Source: Clostridia bacterium (lineage in GTDB: Bacteria; Bacillota; Sulfobacillia; SLMV01). From it: a stretch of 22,181 bases of DNA. The notes below the pieces were generated by a model. It saw nothing but the letters and a program-made list of their open reading frames with translations, did no database searches and was not told the origin of the DNA. Every line of letters begins with the position of its first letter. Positions within the stretch are counted from its first letter, which is position 1. Made by a program: the position numbers and the translations under genes. The stretch spans positions 1 through 22,181 of the forward strand of contig SLGS01000024.1 of assembly GCA_007136565.1 (NCBI GenBank). Reading direction: 5' to 3'. Shown here piece after piece: positions 7,284 through 15,365 of the stretch.

Positions 7284-8355
7284 CGTCCACCATCTCCACT
7301 CGCTCACGCATCCTGTCGGTGTAGAGTATTCGACCATCGGTTGTTACCACGAGACCCTCCAGTCCTCCATCGCCCCACTCGTCAATGAACGCGATGGCAT
7401 CCTCGGGAGACATGGGCATGGCGGCCGTGGAAACACCGTCCGCACCCAGGGAACTGTCCGAAACCACGGTCACCGCCATGATACCACTGTCCGCCGGTCG
7501 ACCCGTGCGGGCGTTAATTATGTGCGAACGCCTTATGCCCTCGTCATCGATGAAGTAGCGCTGGTAGTCGCCACTGGTGCTCACGTGCTCTCCGTCGTGA
7601 AGATCTAAAGCACCGTATATGCTCCCGGTATTGCGGGGGTGTTCCAAACCAATCCTCCACGGCCTTCCCCCGGGAGCCGTTCCCAGTGCGCCTATGCTGC
7701 TCGGTCCGGCGATGATCAGGGCTCCGCTCACGCCGAGCTCTTCGAATCGTTCCAAAGCGAAGTCCGCTACGTAGCCCTTCATCAGGGCCTCCAGGTCTAA
7801 CCTCATCCCGGGATCGAAGCTCAGGCTCTCGCCGTCGAGGTCGACGCGCGACCAATCAACCAAATCCATGGCTCCTTCAATCTCGGCTTCCGACGGCACT
7901 CGGTGATCACCGCTGTAAAAACCCCAGATTTCCACCAGCGGCCCCACGGTCGGGTCGAATACTCCACCGCTCCGTTCGGCCACCTCCAGGCCGTAACCCA
8001 AGAGGCGCCCGAATTCTTCGGATATTTCCACGGTGTCCCCGGCGGCCTGGTTTACCCGCCGGGTTTCCGAGCTTTCGCAGTAGAGGCTCAGGCGGCAGCC
8101 GAGTTCCTCCATCTCGTCGATGATCCCCCGAACCTGCGATTCCAACACATCCATATCGCGGGCTGCGTGGACCCGCAGGGTAACGATCGTGCCCAATACG
8201 AGTGCATCTTCAACCACGAGGTTCGTATCGGCAGCATCCGTCGGATCCCCATCGGACGGGGATGAACACGAAACGACGATGGAACCGGTGGCGATGATAC
8301 AGGCGATCGCCACCGGCAACACAAATCGCAACCATCCGGACCCTCTGTTCGTCAA
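7273..8355 (-). CDS. apbE: FAD:protein FMN transferase (ApbE family lipoprotein), divergent
   Basis: ApbE enzymes transfer FMN from FAD to a threonine in target proteins; here the natural targets are RnfG and RnfD of the same operon. The protein has 360 residues with a signal segment and lipobox ending VVSC (C30), so it faces the outside. Family landmarks include VFDPTVGPLVEIWGF, a lysine in EALMKGY, HIINARTGRP and the metal-binding pair D-T in ADGVSTA. Two glycine-rich stretches differ from the usual forms: DLGGIAKGY is DLEALMKGY, and the NxGGN segment reads IAGPSS. The start is TTG at 8355, overlapping the rnfB stop (TTGA), with GGAGG 10 nt upstream. Identity is secure by fold and context; full activity is less certain because of these changes. 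Confidence 0.88.
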   Translation of the reverse strand: MTNRGSGWLRFVLPVAIACIIATGSIVVSCSSPSDGDPTDAADTNLVVEDALVLGTIVTLRVHAARDMDVLESQVRGIIDEMEELGCRLSLYCESSETRRVNQAAGDTVEISEEFGRLLGYGLEVAERSGGVFDPTVGPLVEIWGFYSGDHRVPSEAEIEGAMDLVDWSRVDLDGESLSFDPGMRLDLEALMKGYVADFALERFEELGVSGALIIAGPSSIGALGTAPGGRPWRIGLEHPRNTGSIYGALDLHDGEHVSTSGDYQRYFIDDEGIRRSHIINARTGRPADSGIMAVTVVSDSSLGADGVSTAAMPMSPEDAIAFIDEWGDGGLEGLVVTTDGRILYTDRMRERVEMVDGGL

Positions 8356-9167
8356 ACCGCTTCTTCCTCCGACCTAACGCCTTCGCGGGGCGGCTGTAGG
8401 GCACCCGTCGGGCAGACCTCTATCGCGACCTCGCATCCATCGCAATTCTCGTAATCCACCGTAGCGAGATTGTCCTCGAGACTGTAAGCCTCGGGGCATT
8501 TGCGCACGCACAAACCGCAGGCGATACAGGCATTCTTGCAGGCCCTGCGCGACTCCCGCGGTCCATCGTGTGAAACGCACATCACGTACACCGGCAGATC
8601 TTCGTCGAAGATTTCTATTATGTCCCTCGGACAGGCTTCCACACAGTTGCCACAGGCCGTGCACTTCTCTTCGTCCACCACGGGTAGTCCGTTTTCCGCC
8701 ATGAATATGGCGTCGAAGGGGCACACCCGAACGCAGTTACCCAGACCCAGGCAACCGTACTCGCACTCCTTGTGCCCCCCGGCCACGGCGTGGGCCGCAT
8801 CGCAGTCGGGTTCCCCGACGTACTGGAACCTTTCGACGGCCGCTTCCAGGGTGCCCCTACAGCGCACCTTGGCTACACGCCTGTTCTCGCTGATCTCTAT
8901 CTCGTGTCCGAGGATATGGGCTATATGCTGATACATGCCCGAACCGCCCACGGGGCAATCCACGGCACTGGCCTCACCATGCACCAGGGCCTCGCTGAAA
9001 GCGGTACAGCCGGCAAAGCCACAACCACCGCAATTGGCCCCGGGGAGGGCTTCCTCTATTGCTTCTATCCTCTCGTCTCGCTTGACCGCCAGGACACGGG
9101 AGGCGAAAGCCAGCCCGGCTCCAAAGAGCAGTCCCAAGACCATGAGCGTTACTACAGCTTCAACCAC
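8352..9167 (-). CDS. rnfB: Rnf electron transport complex subunit B
   Basis: RnfB is the ferredoxin-like entry subunit of the Rnf complex, anchored by an N-terminal helix (about residues 5-24). It has 271 residues. C46, C49, C54 and C71 form the N-terminal [4Fe-4S] motif (CGGCGFAGC...C). The conserved ECEYGCLGLGNCVRVCP block follows, then CTACGNCVEACP and CIACGLCVRKCP. The last ferredoxin motif is CDGCEVAIEVCP, where the expected third cysteine is Ala248, so that cluster looks incomplete. The GTG at 9167 gives a normal RnfB N-terminus; the RBS is weak (AGGGG about 11 nt upstream). A 62-nt gap separates it from rnfA, the largest gap inside this operon, and its stop overlaps the apbE start. Confidence 0.95.
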   Translation of the reverse strand: MVEAVVTLMVLGLLFGAGLAFASRVLAVKRDERIEAIEEALPGANCGGCGFAGCTAFSEALVHGEASAVDCPVGGSGMYQHIAHILGHEIEISENRRVAKVRCRGTLEAAVERFQYVGEPDCDAAHAVAGGHKECEYGCLGLGNCVRVCPFDAIFMAENGLPVVDEEKCTACGNCVEACPRDIIEIFDEDLPVYVMCVSHDGPRESRRACKNACIACGLCVRKCPEAYSLEDNLATVDYENCDGCEVAIEVCPTGALQPPREGVRSEEEAV

Positions 9168-9229
9168 GGGTACAACACCCCTATTCCCGACCTAATCCGG
9201 ATGACAAGTCCCATCGAAATATCAGCCCA

Positions 9230-9826
9230 TCAACCGCCCAGCAACGCCGTAACATCGAATCCACTGAAGGCCATGAACGCCATGGACATGAGCGCGGCCG
9301 TCACCAGAGCGATGGGCGTACCCTTCATCGGTCCGGGGACATCGGCGCGATCCAGGCGTTCCCGCATGGCAGCGAACAAAACGATCACGACCAGGAAACC
9401 CACCCCGGCGCCCAGGGCGTGAAATACGGTCTCGAGGAAACCGTACCCCTCGGTCACGTTGAGCAGAGCTATACCCATGATGGCGCAGTTGGTCGTGATC
9501 AAGGGCAGGAAGACACCTAGAGCCCTGTACAGTGGAGGACTATACCTCAATAGAACCATTTCAACAAACTGCACCAAGCTGGCGATGACCAGGATGAAGG
9601 CCACGGTCTGCAGATAGTCTATGCCAAATCGTACGAGGAAGTTGTGCTGTATCAGCCACGTTACCACCGAGGAGATGCTCATCACGAATATGACCGCGCC
9701 TCCCATGCCCACCGCGGTGTTTAGCGTCTGCGACACACCGAGGTAAGGACAAATCCCGAGGAACCTGATCAATACCACGTTGTTGACCAGGGCCGCGGCG
9801 AAGAAGACTACTACGAGATCAGCCAT
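9230..9826 (-). CDS. rnfA: Rnf electron transport complex subunit A
   Basis: RnfA is an integral membrane subunit with six helices. Together with RnfE it forms the inverted pair that holds an iron-sulfur centre within the membrane and sits on the ion path. At 198 residues it has the normal length. Diagnostic stretches are LVNNVVLIRFLGICPYLG near the N-terminus, with the conserved cysteine, and FLPLITTNCAIMG in the middle, with the second conserved cysteine. The ATG at 9826 lies inside the end of rnfE (8-nt overlap) with AAGGAGG 9 nt upstream, which points to translational coupling. Confidence 0.96.
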   Translation of the reverse strand: MADLVVVFFAAALVNNVVLIRFLGICPYLGVSQTLNTAVGMGGAVIFVMSISSVVTWLIQHNFLVRFGIDYLQTVAFILVIASLVQFVEMVLLRYSPPLYRALGVFLPLITTNCAIMGIALLNVTEGYGFLETVFHALGAGVGFLVVIVLFAAMRERLDRADVPGPMKGTPIALVTAALMSMAFMAFSGFDVTALLGG

Positions 9827-10457
9827 GGGTCAGTGCCTCCTTCCGCGCCTCGAGTTCGGCCCGACGCGCGCGGGCATCCCACCAGTTCATGGCTCCCATG
9901 AGGAGCCCGAGTCCCAGGAACGCACCCGGGGGCAGGATCATCATTATCGCGGGCCTATACGCCGACCCCATAACGGAAAGGCCGAAGATGGTACCCGCTC
10001 CGAGGACCTCCCTGATGGAGGCCAGCACGAAAAGAGCCAGGGTGAAACCGAGTCCCATGCCCAAGCCGTCGGCCACGGAATTAATGACCGGATTCCTGGA
10101 TGCAAAGGATTCGGCGCGACCGAGTATGAGGCAGTTCACGACGATAAGGGGGATGAATATGCCCAGCGCCTCATGCACCGGTGGCACGAGGGCGGCCATG
10201 GTGTAATCCACTATGGTTACGAAACTGGCTATGATCACGATGAAGCATGGTATCCGTATCTTCTTGGGGATCAGGTTCCTAAGCAGCGATACTATGATGT
10301 TGGACATGAGCAGAACCGCCGTGGTGGCAAGCCCCATACCGATCCCGTTGATGGCCGAGGTTGTTACGGCCAGGGCGGGGCACATACCCAATACCAATCG
10401 CAATACCGGATTCTCTATCTTGAACCCCTTGGCGAAGTCAGTCCATATTCGACTCAA
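9819..10457 (-). CDS. rnfE: Rnf electron transport complex subunit E
   Basis: RnfE is the membrane partner of RnfA. It has 212 residues and six predicted helices, with the conserved ENPVLRLVLGMCPALAV near the N-terminus and FIPLIVVNCLILGRA in the middle; each stretch carries a conserved cysteine equivalent to that of RnfA. The basic C-terminal tail (ARARRAELEARKEA) is probably cytoplasmic. Start is TTG at 10457, 3 nt after the rnfG stop, with GAGGAG at 9 nt spacing. Order C-D-G-E-A-B matches the Rnf operon of Acetobacterium-like anaerobes, and the two E/A genes overlap by 8 nt. Confidence 0.95.
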   Translation of the reverse strand: MSRIWTDFAKGFKIENPVLRLVLGMCPALAVTTSAINGIGMGLATTAVLLMSNIIVSLLRNLIPKKIRIPCFIVIIASFVTIVDYTMAALVPPVHEALGIFIPLIVVNCLILGRAESFASRNPVINSVADGLGMGLGFTLALFVLASIREVLGAGTIFGLSVMGSAYRPAIMMILPPGAFLGLGLLMGAMNWWDARARRAELEARKEALTHG

Positions 10458-10460
10458 GGC

Positions 10461-11015
10461 TCACCGCTCCTCTCCCACATGCGCGTACGCCTCCAGGGCC
10501 AACTCTACCGCTTCCGTGACGGCCTTCGCGGAAATCGTGGCTCCGGCGAGTCCGTCCGCTTCCTGCCGGGTGGCACCCGGCTCGGCGGGCAAACCCACGT
10601 AACGCTGCAGAAATGCATCCTCGACTATACGGGCTCCAAGGCCGGGTGTCTCGGTCTGCTCCAGCACCTCGACGCCGGTAATCTCTCCCGCGGATACCCC
10701 CACCATGAGGACTATGTCCCCGGAGTATCCGGGCTGGGCGACCTTGAAGGCGACACCCGCCGGTACACCCCGGAAAACCCCTCGGACATCGCCGCGCATA
10801 TCCGGCATTTCTTCGCCGAGATCCACGGCGGAGACCGACTCGGCGGAGGATAACACGGTCGCCACGGCGGCCCTCTCCGCCTCCGCTCGATGTGCTGCGA
10901 TCCTGGGCTCCGCTATGTCGTGGGTGAAGGCAAGGGCGAAGCCACTCAAGACGCAGATGAGTGTCAGGAACAAACCCAAGTACAAGATTCCCCCGCGCCC
11001 ATGGTCAGCTTTCAC
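10461..11015 (-). CDS. rnfG: Rnf electron transport complex subunit G (covalent FMN subunit)
   Basis: RnfG is anchored by one N-terminal helix (about residues 10-30) with an extracytoplasmic FMN-binding domain. It carries FMN covalently bound to a threonine; here the modification motif is DGLAGATIS, with Thr160 the likely attachment site. The upstream ETPGLGARI segment is also family-typical. The protein has 184 residues, normal to slightly short. The GTG at 11015 overlaps the end of rnfD by 11 nt, with GGGGGTG about 7 nt upstream. The flavin would be loaded by the ApbE encoded at the end of the same operon. Confidence 0.94.
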   Translation of the reverse strand: MKADHGRGGILYLGLFLTLICVLSGFALAFTHDIAEPRIAAHRAEAERAAVATVLSSAESVSAVDLGEEMPDMRGDVRGVFRGVPAGVAFKVAQPGYSGDIVLMVGVSAGEITGVEVLEQTETPGLGARIVEDAFLQRYVGLPAEPGATRQEADGLAGATISAKAVTEAVELALEAYAHVGEER

Positions 11016-11985
11016 CGGTCTTCACCCCCGTGCCGAATACCCTGGGACGGGTAAATCTCTCGATGAGTGGTACGGCGGAGTTCATCAGCAAAATGGAGTA
11101 CAAAACGCCTTCCGGATATCCTCCAAAGCTCCTGATGACGTATGTTAGAAGCCCGCACCCGAACCCGAAGACCAACTTGCCCCGGGCCGTGATCGGACTC
11201 GTAACGTAGTCGGTAGCCATGAAGAAAGCACCCAGCAACAAACCTCCTGCGAGGAGATGGAAGACGGGATCATCCCCTCCGACCAAGGCCAAGAGCATTA
11301 CCGTTCCTATGTATGAGGCCGGTATCCGCCAGTTGATTACTCCCCTGAACAGAAGGTACATCCCGCCGATGATAAGCGCGAGGGCGGAGGTTTCCCCCAG
11401 GGACCCCCCGACGTTACCGAGGAACAATTCCATGGCGGGGGTCTCCACGGCGGAGAACTTCAACAGCGCCAGGGGAGTGGCGGTGCTGACGGCATCGAAT
11501 TCCGCACCCATCCAGGCCCCGGAATTCCAGGGCCAGCGAAACGATGTAAGCAATACAGGGAATGAAGCGACCAGGAATGCGCGTCCTACGAGGGCGGGGT
11601 TGAACATGTTGAGCCCAAGTCCGCCGAATATGGCCTTACCCACCCCGATGCCGAAAGCCCCGCCGAGGAAGCCTACCCAGATGGGCAAGTCGGGCGGAAG
11701 AGTTAGTCCGAGCAAGAGCCCGGTAACCAGCGCGCTCCCGTCCCCCAGGGGAATGTCCTTCCCTCGAGCCGCCATTATCCCGGCCTCGGCCACGAAGGCA
11801 CCAGCGATACAGCTCGCGATGGTTACCAGTGCCCAGGTACCGAAGAAGTAGGTAGCCGCGGCCACCGCCGGCAAGAGAGCAATAGCGACGTCGAGCATTA
11901 TGCCACGGTTCCGGGTCTTATCCTTTAAGTGCGGCGAGGATGTGACCGTTAGTGCGGAGCGATCAAGGTTTTCTTCTACGCTCAA
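11005..11985 (-). CDS. rnfD: Rnf electron transport complex subunit D (covalent FMN subunit)
   Basis: RnfD is a multi-helix membrane subunit of the NqrB/RnfD family. It carries covalent FMN and forms part of the ion pathway. The modification motif is DAVSTATPL, with Thr170 as likely FMN site when counted from the start used here. Other landmarks are SSPHLKDK at the N-terminus, LTGLLLGLTLPP-like residues, the GGLGLNMFNPALVGRAFL stretch and FMATDYVTSPIT. I use the TTG at 11985 and not the one at 12003, because GGAGGAGGG lies upstream of 11985 with 8 nt spacing and would otherwise fall inside the coding sequence. It is 43 nt after rnfC. Confidence 0.94.
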   Translation of the reverse strand: MSVEENLDRSALTVTSSPHLKDKTRNRGIMLDVAIALLPAVAAATYFFGTWALVTIASCIAGAFVAEAGIMAARGKDIPLGDGSALVTGLLLGLTLPPDLPIWVGFLGGAFGIGVGKAIFGGLGLNMFNPALVGRAFLVASFPVLLTSFRWPWNSGAWMGAEFDAVSTATPLALLKFSAVETPAMELFLGNVGGSLGETSALALIIGGMYLLFRGVINWRIPASYIGTVMLLALVGGDDPVFHLLAGGLLLGAFFMATDYVTSPITARGKLVFGFGCGLLTYVIRSFGGYPEGVLYSILLMNSAVPLIERFTRPRVFGTGVKTGES

Positions 11986-12028
11986 TGCCGAGCCCTCCTC
12001 CAAGTTCTTCTACCATAGACCGCCATGA

Positions 12029-13357
12029 TCATCCCTCATCCCTCTGACGCGCCTGGGCTTCCATCTTGGTGAGTCTTATGCGCGGAAGCAATCGCTGGTT
12101 AGCCGGGCAAATGTAAGAACAGCTACCGCATTCTATGCAATCCAAGGGATTGTATTCCAGGGCTTCGTCGTCGGGATACCGGGCGGTGAACAGTGGCATG
12201 AGATACGCCGGGCAAATGTCCACGCACCGGCCGCACCTTATACAGGGTTCTTCCTCTTCGTAGGTGACGATTCGAGAACTGAGGGCCAAAAGACCCGATG
12301 TACCCTTGACTATCGGCATATCCAAATCGGCGATGGCCTGACCCATCAGGGGACCGCCGGAAATGATCCTCGCGGGGCTCTCGGTGAACCCACCGCAGAA
12401 TTCGAATAGGTCTCGAATCGGTGTACCAATCCGCACCCTGAGGTTGGCCGGTCGCGCGACGACGTCACCGCTCACGGTGACGATGCGCTCTACCAGCGGC
12501 ATGCCCGTTCGTATGGCGGCCGATATGCTGGCGGCGGTGGCAACGTTATTCACCACGACACCGACGTTGAGGGGCAATCCGCCCGAAGGCACTTCTCTGC
12601 CCGTAACCGCCTTGATCAATTGCTTTTCGGCACCCTGGGGATACTTCGTCTGGACGGCCACGACCTCGAAGTCCCGGTCGCCGACGGCCTCCCTGACTGC
12701 CTCTATAGCCTGGGGCTTGTTATCCTCGATGCCTATGATGCCTCGCTTCGCCCCGGTAGCCTTCATTATCACTTCCAGGCCAAAGACGATCTCCCCGGGC
12801 TCTTCGATCATCAATCTGTCATCGCACGTAAGAAAAGGCTCGCATTCGCACCCGTTTATGACTATCGTGTCCAATTCGTTGCCCTCGGGTGGTGAATACT
12901 TCACGTGGCACGGAAAAGCCGCCCCGCCCATACCGACGATGCCTGCCTCGCGTATGATTCCTTTGATCTCTTCGGGGGAAAGATTCCGCATATCTCCCGC
13001 GGGTTCTATTTCTTCGGAGGGCCTATCTTCGCCATCCGAATCGATAATTACCGCTGGGACTTTTCGTCCGTCCGATAATCTCGCCGAGCCAATATCAGCC
13101 ACCTCGCCCGATACCGGGGCGTGGACCGGGGCGGATACGAAAGCGTCGACGTCTCCAATCTTTTGTCCGAGACGAACCTCGTCTCCTTTGGAGAGCTCTG
13201 TCTCTTCGGTTACTGCCGGCTGGCAGGGAGCCCCGATGTGCTGAACGAGCGGGACGACTACCCTATCCGGCGGTGGAAGGTTCTCGATGGCGGAGGAAGA
13301 GGTCAGGTCCTTGAACTCCGGGGGATGTACTCCGCCGCGAAAGGTCTTCGCTGCCAT
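12029..13357 (-). CDS. rnfC: Rnf electron transport complex subunit C (NADH-facing)
   Basis: RnfC is the peripheral cytoplasmic subunit that binds FMN and NAD(H) and is related to the NuoF/Nqo1 fold. It has 442 residues. The N-terminal GGVHPPEFK is diagnostic. The nucleotide-binding GIVGMGGAAFP stretch is at about 139-149, INGCECEPFLTCDDRLM follows, and there are two [4Fe-4S] motifs, CIRCGRCVDICP (372-383) and CIECGSCSYICP (407-418). The C-terminal extension seen in gamma-proteobacteria is absent, as in clostridial forms. The ATG at 13357 has GGAGGTG about 10 nt upstream. It is the first gene of the rnfCDGEAB-apbE-nusG_II operon, whose promoter should lie in 13358-13604. Confidence 0.96.
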   Translation of the reverse strand: MAAKTFRGGVHPPEFKDLTSSSAIENLPPPDRVVVPLVQHIGAPCQPAVTEETELSKGDEVRLGQKIGDVDAFVSAPVHAPVSGEVADIGSARLSDGRKVPAVIIDSDGEDRPSEEIEPAGDMRNLSPEEIKGIIREAGIVGMGGAAFPCHVKYSPPEGNELDTIVINGCECEPFLTCDDRLMIEEPGEIVFGLEVIMKATGAKRGIIGIEDNKPQAIEAVREAVGDRDFEVVAVQTKYPQGAEKQLIKAVTGREVPSGGLPLNVGVVVNNVATAASISAAIRTGMPLVERIVTVSGDVVARPANLRVRIGTPIRDLFEFCGGFTESPARIISGGPLMGQAIADLDMPIVKGTSGLLALSSRIVTYEEEEPCIRCGRCVDICPAYLMPLFTARYPDDEALEYNPLDCIECGSCSYICPANQRLLPRIRLTKMEAQARQRDEG

Positions 13358-13604
13358 CTACATTGCTCACCTCCAGGCGGTGTGGGGTCACTCGAGATCG
13401 CGGCCTCGACGCCGAGGGACGATGGAATGTCAAGATCATCGTTGGTCGTAACCGCTCGACGTGGACACCTTTTGTATGATAACACTAATGGAATTCATTT
13501 CACACGGTGGGAAGAGCGAAGAGTACCGCGCGGTGCCCGGGTCCGAAAAGGTCCCTGTACCGCCACTGGAACGAAGAACTCCGGCGAGTTCGCCGGCCAA
13601 CCGG
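13358..13604. other. Intergenic region upstream of the rnf operon
   Basis: This should hold the rnf promoter and the end of the preceding minus-strand operon. A TTGACA hexamer on the minus strand (13433 down to 13428) is a perfect -35 box, but no good -10 sits 16-18 nt beyond it. An AT-rich patch around 13473-13503 is the only low-GC part and is another place a promoter could be. A GC-rich hairpin lies at 13581-13596. No gene is supported here. Confidence 0.4.
13581..13596 (-). terminator. Weak terminator-like hairpin after the spermidine-synthase-like gene
   Basis: CCGGCG (13581-13586) and CGCCGG (13591-13596) form a 6-bp stem with a 4-nt loop, starting about 8 nt beyond the stop codon of the minus-strand gene. 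The sequence after it on the minus strand (AGTTCTTCGTTCC) is only mildly T-rich, so termination here is possible but not certain. Confidence 0.35.
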
Positions 13605-14471
13605 TTAGACCGTCAGAATCAGCTGACCCCTTTCAACCTTATCATCGCTCAATAAATCGGTGTCCGACAAATCCGGCAGTTTCTTCGCCCTTTTCGCGAT
13701 CCACGCGTGTCTTTCCGTCGCGGGATTGCGGAGGGCACGATGTTTCAGCGATCTCGGGGTAGCTACCCTCTTCTCGGTGGTTCCCACGACCACGTAATTG
13801 TTGCCATCCCCCAGGAGTCTTCGCCAAAGGGGCAGGGCCACCTCGAACAGGTGAACGGAGGGAAATACCTCCGACATCGTCCGAAGTATTATCCGGACGG
13901 TTTCACTCTTATTACCTCGAACCCATCCCACGGCGTTCACCACTACCACACCCGGTCTCTCGCGCCGATCCACGCTGCGATTGCGCAGAGATCGCCGGAT
14001 CAGCTCGAAACACTCCCGAGTGTACATCCGGGACGGGTATCCGTCCTGGTTGTAGGCGTCGAGAACCACGTGATCGAAGGCCCCCGGATGGAGGGCCAGG
14101 TACCGTCGTCCGTCTTCGACGACCAAGGATACCCGATCGTCCCCGGGGACGAAGAAATAGTCTCGGGCCACCTCGACGACGTTGGGATCGATATCCACCG
14201 CGTCAATCCTGGCTGCCGGATAGGCCTTGTGAAATGAGCGAACCCCGGCACCACCGCCGAGGCCCAGGAACAACGTTCGATTGGGATCGGGATTGAAGAG
14301 GGAACCGGCGTGTAAGTAGGGGATGTAGTTTCCGACGTGCCTGTCTGGATCGGAGAGGTCGACGGTAGTTTGGGGTAGACTGCCGAGGAACATCGTCCTC
14401 CTGTTACCCCTATCTACGACCTGCAATCTGCCGCTTATTCCCATGCTGTCGTACACAATTCGCTCGCTCAA
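13605..14471 (-). CDS. Spermidine-synthase-like SAM-fold protein
   Basis: The protein has a Rossmann methyltransferase fold of the polyamine aminopropyltransferase superfamily, 288 residues from the TTG. Motifs are LGLGGGAG (69-76, nucleotide loop), VDIDPNVVEVA (92-102, ribose-binding acid) and EDGRRYL (119-125). In true spermidine synthases the catalytic loop reads DSSDP-like; here it is LDAYNQDG (137-144), so aminopropyl transfer to putrescine is doubtful and a methyltransferase-like role is possible. The N-terminal substrate domain is short, and the basic C-terminal tail (about 235-270) has no obvious partner. The start is uncertain: TTG 14471, GTG 14456 and ATG 14444 are candidates, none with a good RBS. 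It is the last gene after the deiminase-like and protease genes. Confidence 0.75.
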   Translation of the reverse strand: MSERIVYDSMGISGRLQVVDRGNRRTMFLGSLPQTTVDLSDPDRHVGNYIPYLHAGSLFNPDPNRTLFLGLGGGAGVRSFHKAYPAARIDAVDIDPNVVEVARDYFFVPGDDRVSLVVEDGRRYLALHPGAFDHVVLDAYNQDGYPSRMYTRECFELIRRSLRNRSVDRRERPGVVVVNAVGWVRGNKSETVRIILRTMSEVFPSVHLFEVALPLWRRLLGDGNNYVVVGTTEKRVATPRSLKHRALRNPATERHAWIAKRAKKLPDLSDTDLLSDDKVERGQLILTV

Positions 14472-14483
14472 GGAGGTGATCCA
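14470..14483 (-). promoter_or_regulatory. Anti-Shine-Dalgarno-like sequence at a start codon
   Basis: The minus strand reads TGGATCACCTCCTT, identical to the end of bacterial 16S rRNA, and its last bases overlap the TTG at 14471. Just upstream, AAGGGTAGG could pair with CCTCCTT to form a hairpin covering the ribosome binding region. The bases farther upstream do not resemble 16S rRNA, so this is not an rRNA fragment of any length. A regulatory role is inference. Confidence 0.3.
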
Positions 14484-14507
14484 CCCTACCCTTTCCGTTC
14501 CTCACCC

Positions 14508-15365
14508 TCAGCCGAGGAGTGAGTCACCACCGGCCCCTTTGGGTCCGTCGCGTCCGGATGGGGGTGCGATATATTGCACCGAAGGCCTCCGGGGTGTCGG
14601 TTGTGGATACAGGTCCATGAGATCGTATACATCTTCGGGAATCCCGGGAGTGACCGGTATCCCCAGGGCCTCCAGCTCGTTTATGTGCAAGGGATAATCG
14701 TGTGTCCACCTGCCCTCGGTCAAGTACCTTGCAATTTCCCGGGCTTTGGCGGGTTCGTGTTTTCTCTCCAATAGGGCGGAAACGTTGTGACGAACCTGGA
14801 CCATGGCCTTCCTGGCTATATCTCCACATATTAGGGTTTCGTCATCGACCTCCGATACCCCTTTTTGCCCGATGGCCGCCAGGATGGACGCCGCCGGATA
14901 TCCTCCCAATTGCGGGTCTATGGGGCCCAGCACGGCATTGGGATCCATCATGATCTCGTCAGCAGCCAGGGCCAGGAGGGTACCCCCCGACATGGCGTAA
15001 TGGGGTATCATAACCCGCACGCGAGCGGGATGAGCCGCCAAGGCGAGGGCTATCTGTTCGGCGGCCAACACCAACCCGCCCGGGGTATGCAGTATGAGGT
15101 CTATGGGAACATCATCGGCAGTCTTACGTATAACCCTGAGGACGCGCTCGGAATCCTCTATATCGATGTGCCTTTGCAATGGGATACCCAGTATGGTCAA
15201 GGTTTCCTGGCGATGAATCATGACTACGACCTGGGACCCATTTCGGCGCTGAATCTTCTTCATCAGCCGCTCCCTGAGGGAATCCAGCTTGCGCTGCTGG
15301 TAGGCGGGGAAAAATGCCATGGCTAAAAACACCAGGAATACTAAATTCCAAATCGAGAATTCCAA
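14508..15365 (-). CDS. Membrane-anchored Clp-fold serine protease (SDH / DUF114 family)
   Basis: This 285-residue protein is related to the SppA/ClpP crotonase-like fold. An N-terminal membrane segment (about 3-20) is followed by a short basic stretch that should face the cytosol. Diagnostic stretches are ILHTPGG (91-97), HYAMSGGT with the probable nucleophile Ser126, LAADEIMMDPNAVLGPIDPQLGG with Asp137 and Asp150, and WTHDYPL near the C-terminal part. These match the SDH family of Clp-fold serine proteinases. Its substrates are unknown; membrane protein quality control is a reasonable guess. The TTG at 15365 is fixed by GGAGG (15373-15377 on the minus strand) at 7 nt spacing, inside the end of the upstream gene (25-nt overlap). 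Confidence 0.86.
   Translation of the reverse strand: MEFSIWNLVFLVFLAMAFFPAYQQRKLDSLRERLMKKIQRRNGSQVVVMIHRQETLTILGIPLQRHIDIEDSERVLRVIRKTADDVPIDLILHTPGGLVLAAEQIALALAAHPARVRVMIPHYAMSGGTLLALAADEIMMDPNAVLGPIDPQLGGYPAASILAAIGQKGVSEVDDETLICGDIARKAMVQVRHNVSALLERKHEPAKAREIARYLTEGRWTHDYPLHINELEALGIPVTPGIPEDVYDLMDLYPQPTPRRPSVQYIAPPSGRDGPKGAGGDSLLG

Noticed and set aside
13428..13433. Perfect TTGACA as a -35 box for rnf
   Set aside because: No acceptable -10 box lies 16-18 nt downstream on the minus strand, so I do not call a promoter.
13488..13517. Similarity to the lac operator (GGAATT...TTTCACAC)
   Set aside because: Only short fragments match and there is no symmetry; no LacI-type regulator is present.
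14470..14500. Remnant of a 16S rRNA gene
   Set aside because: Only the last 14 nt match; the preceding bases do not resemble the conserved helix 45 region, so an rRNA fragment is not supported.
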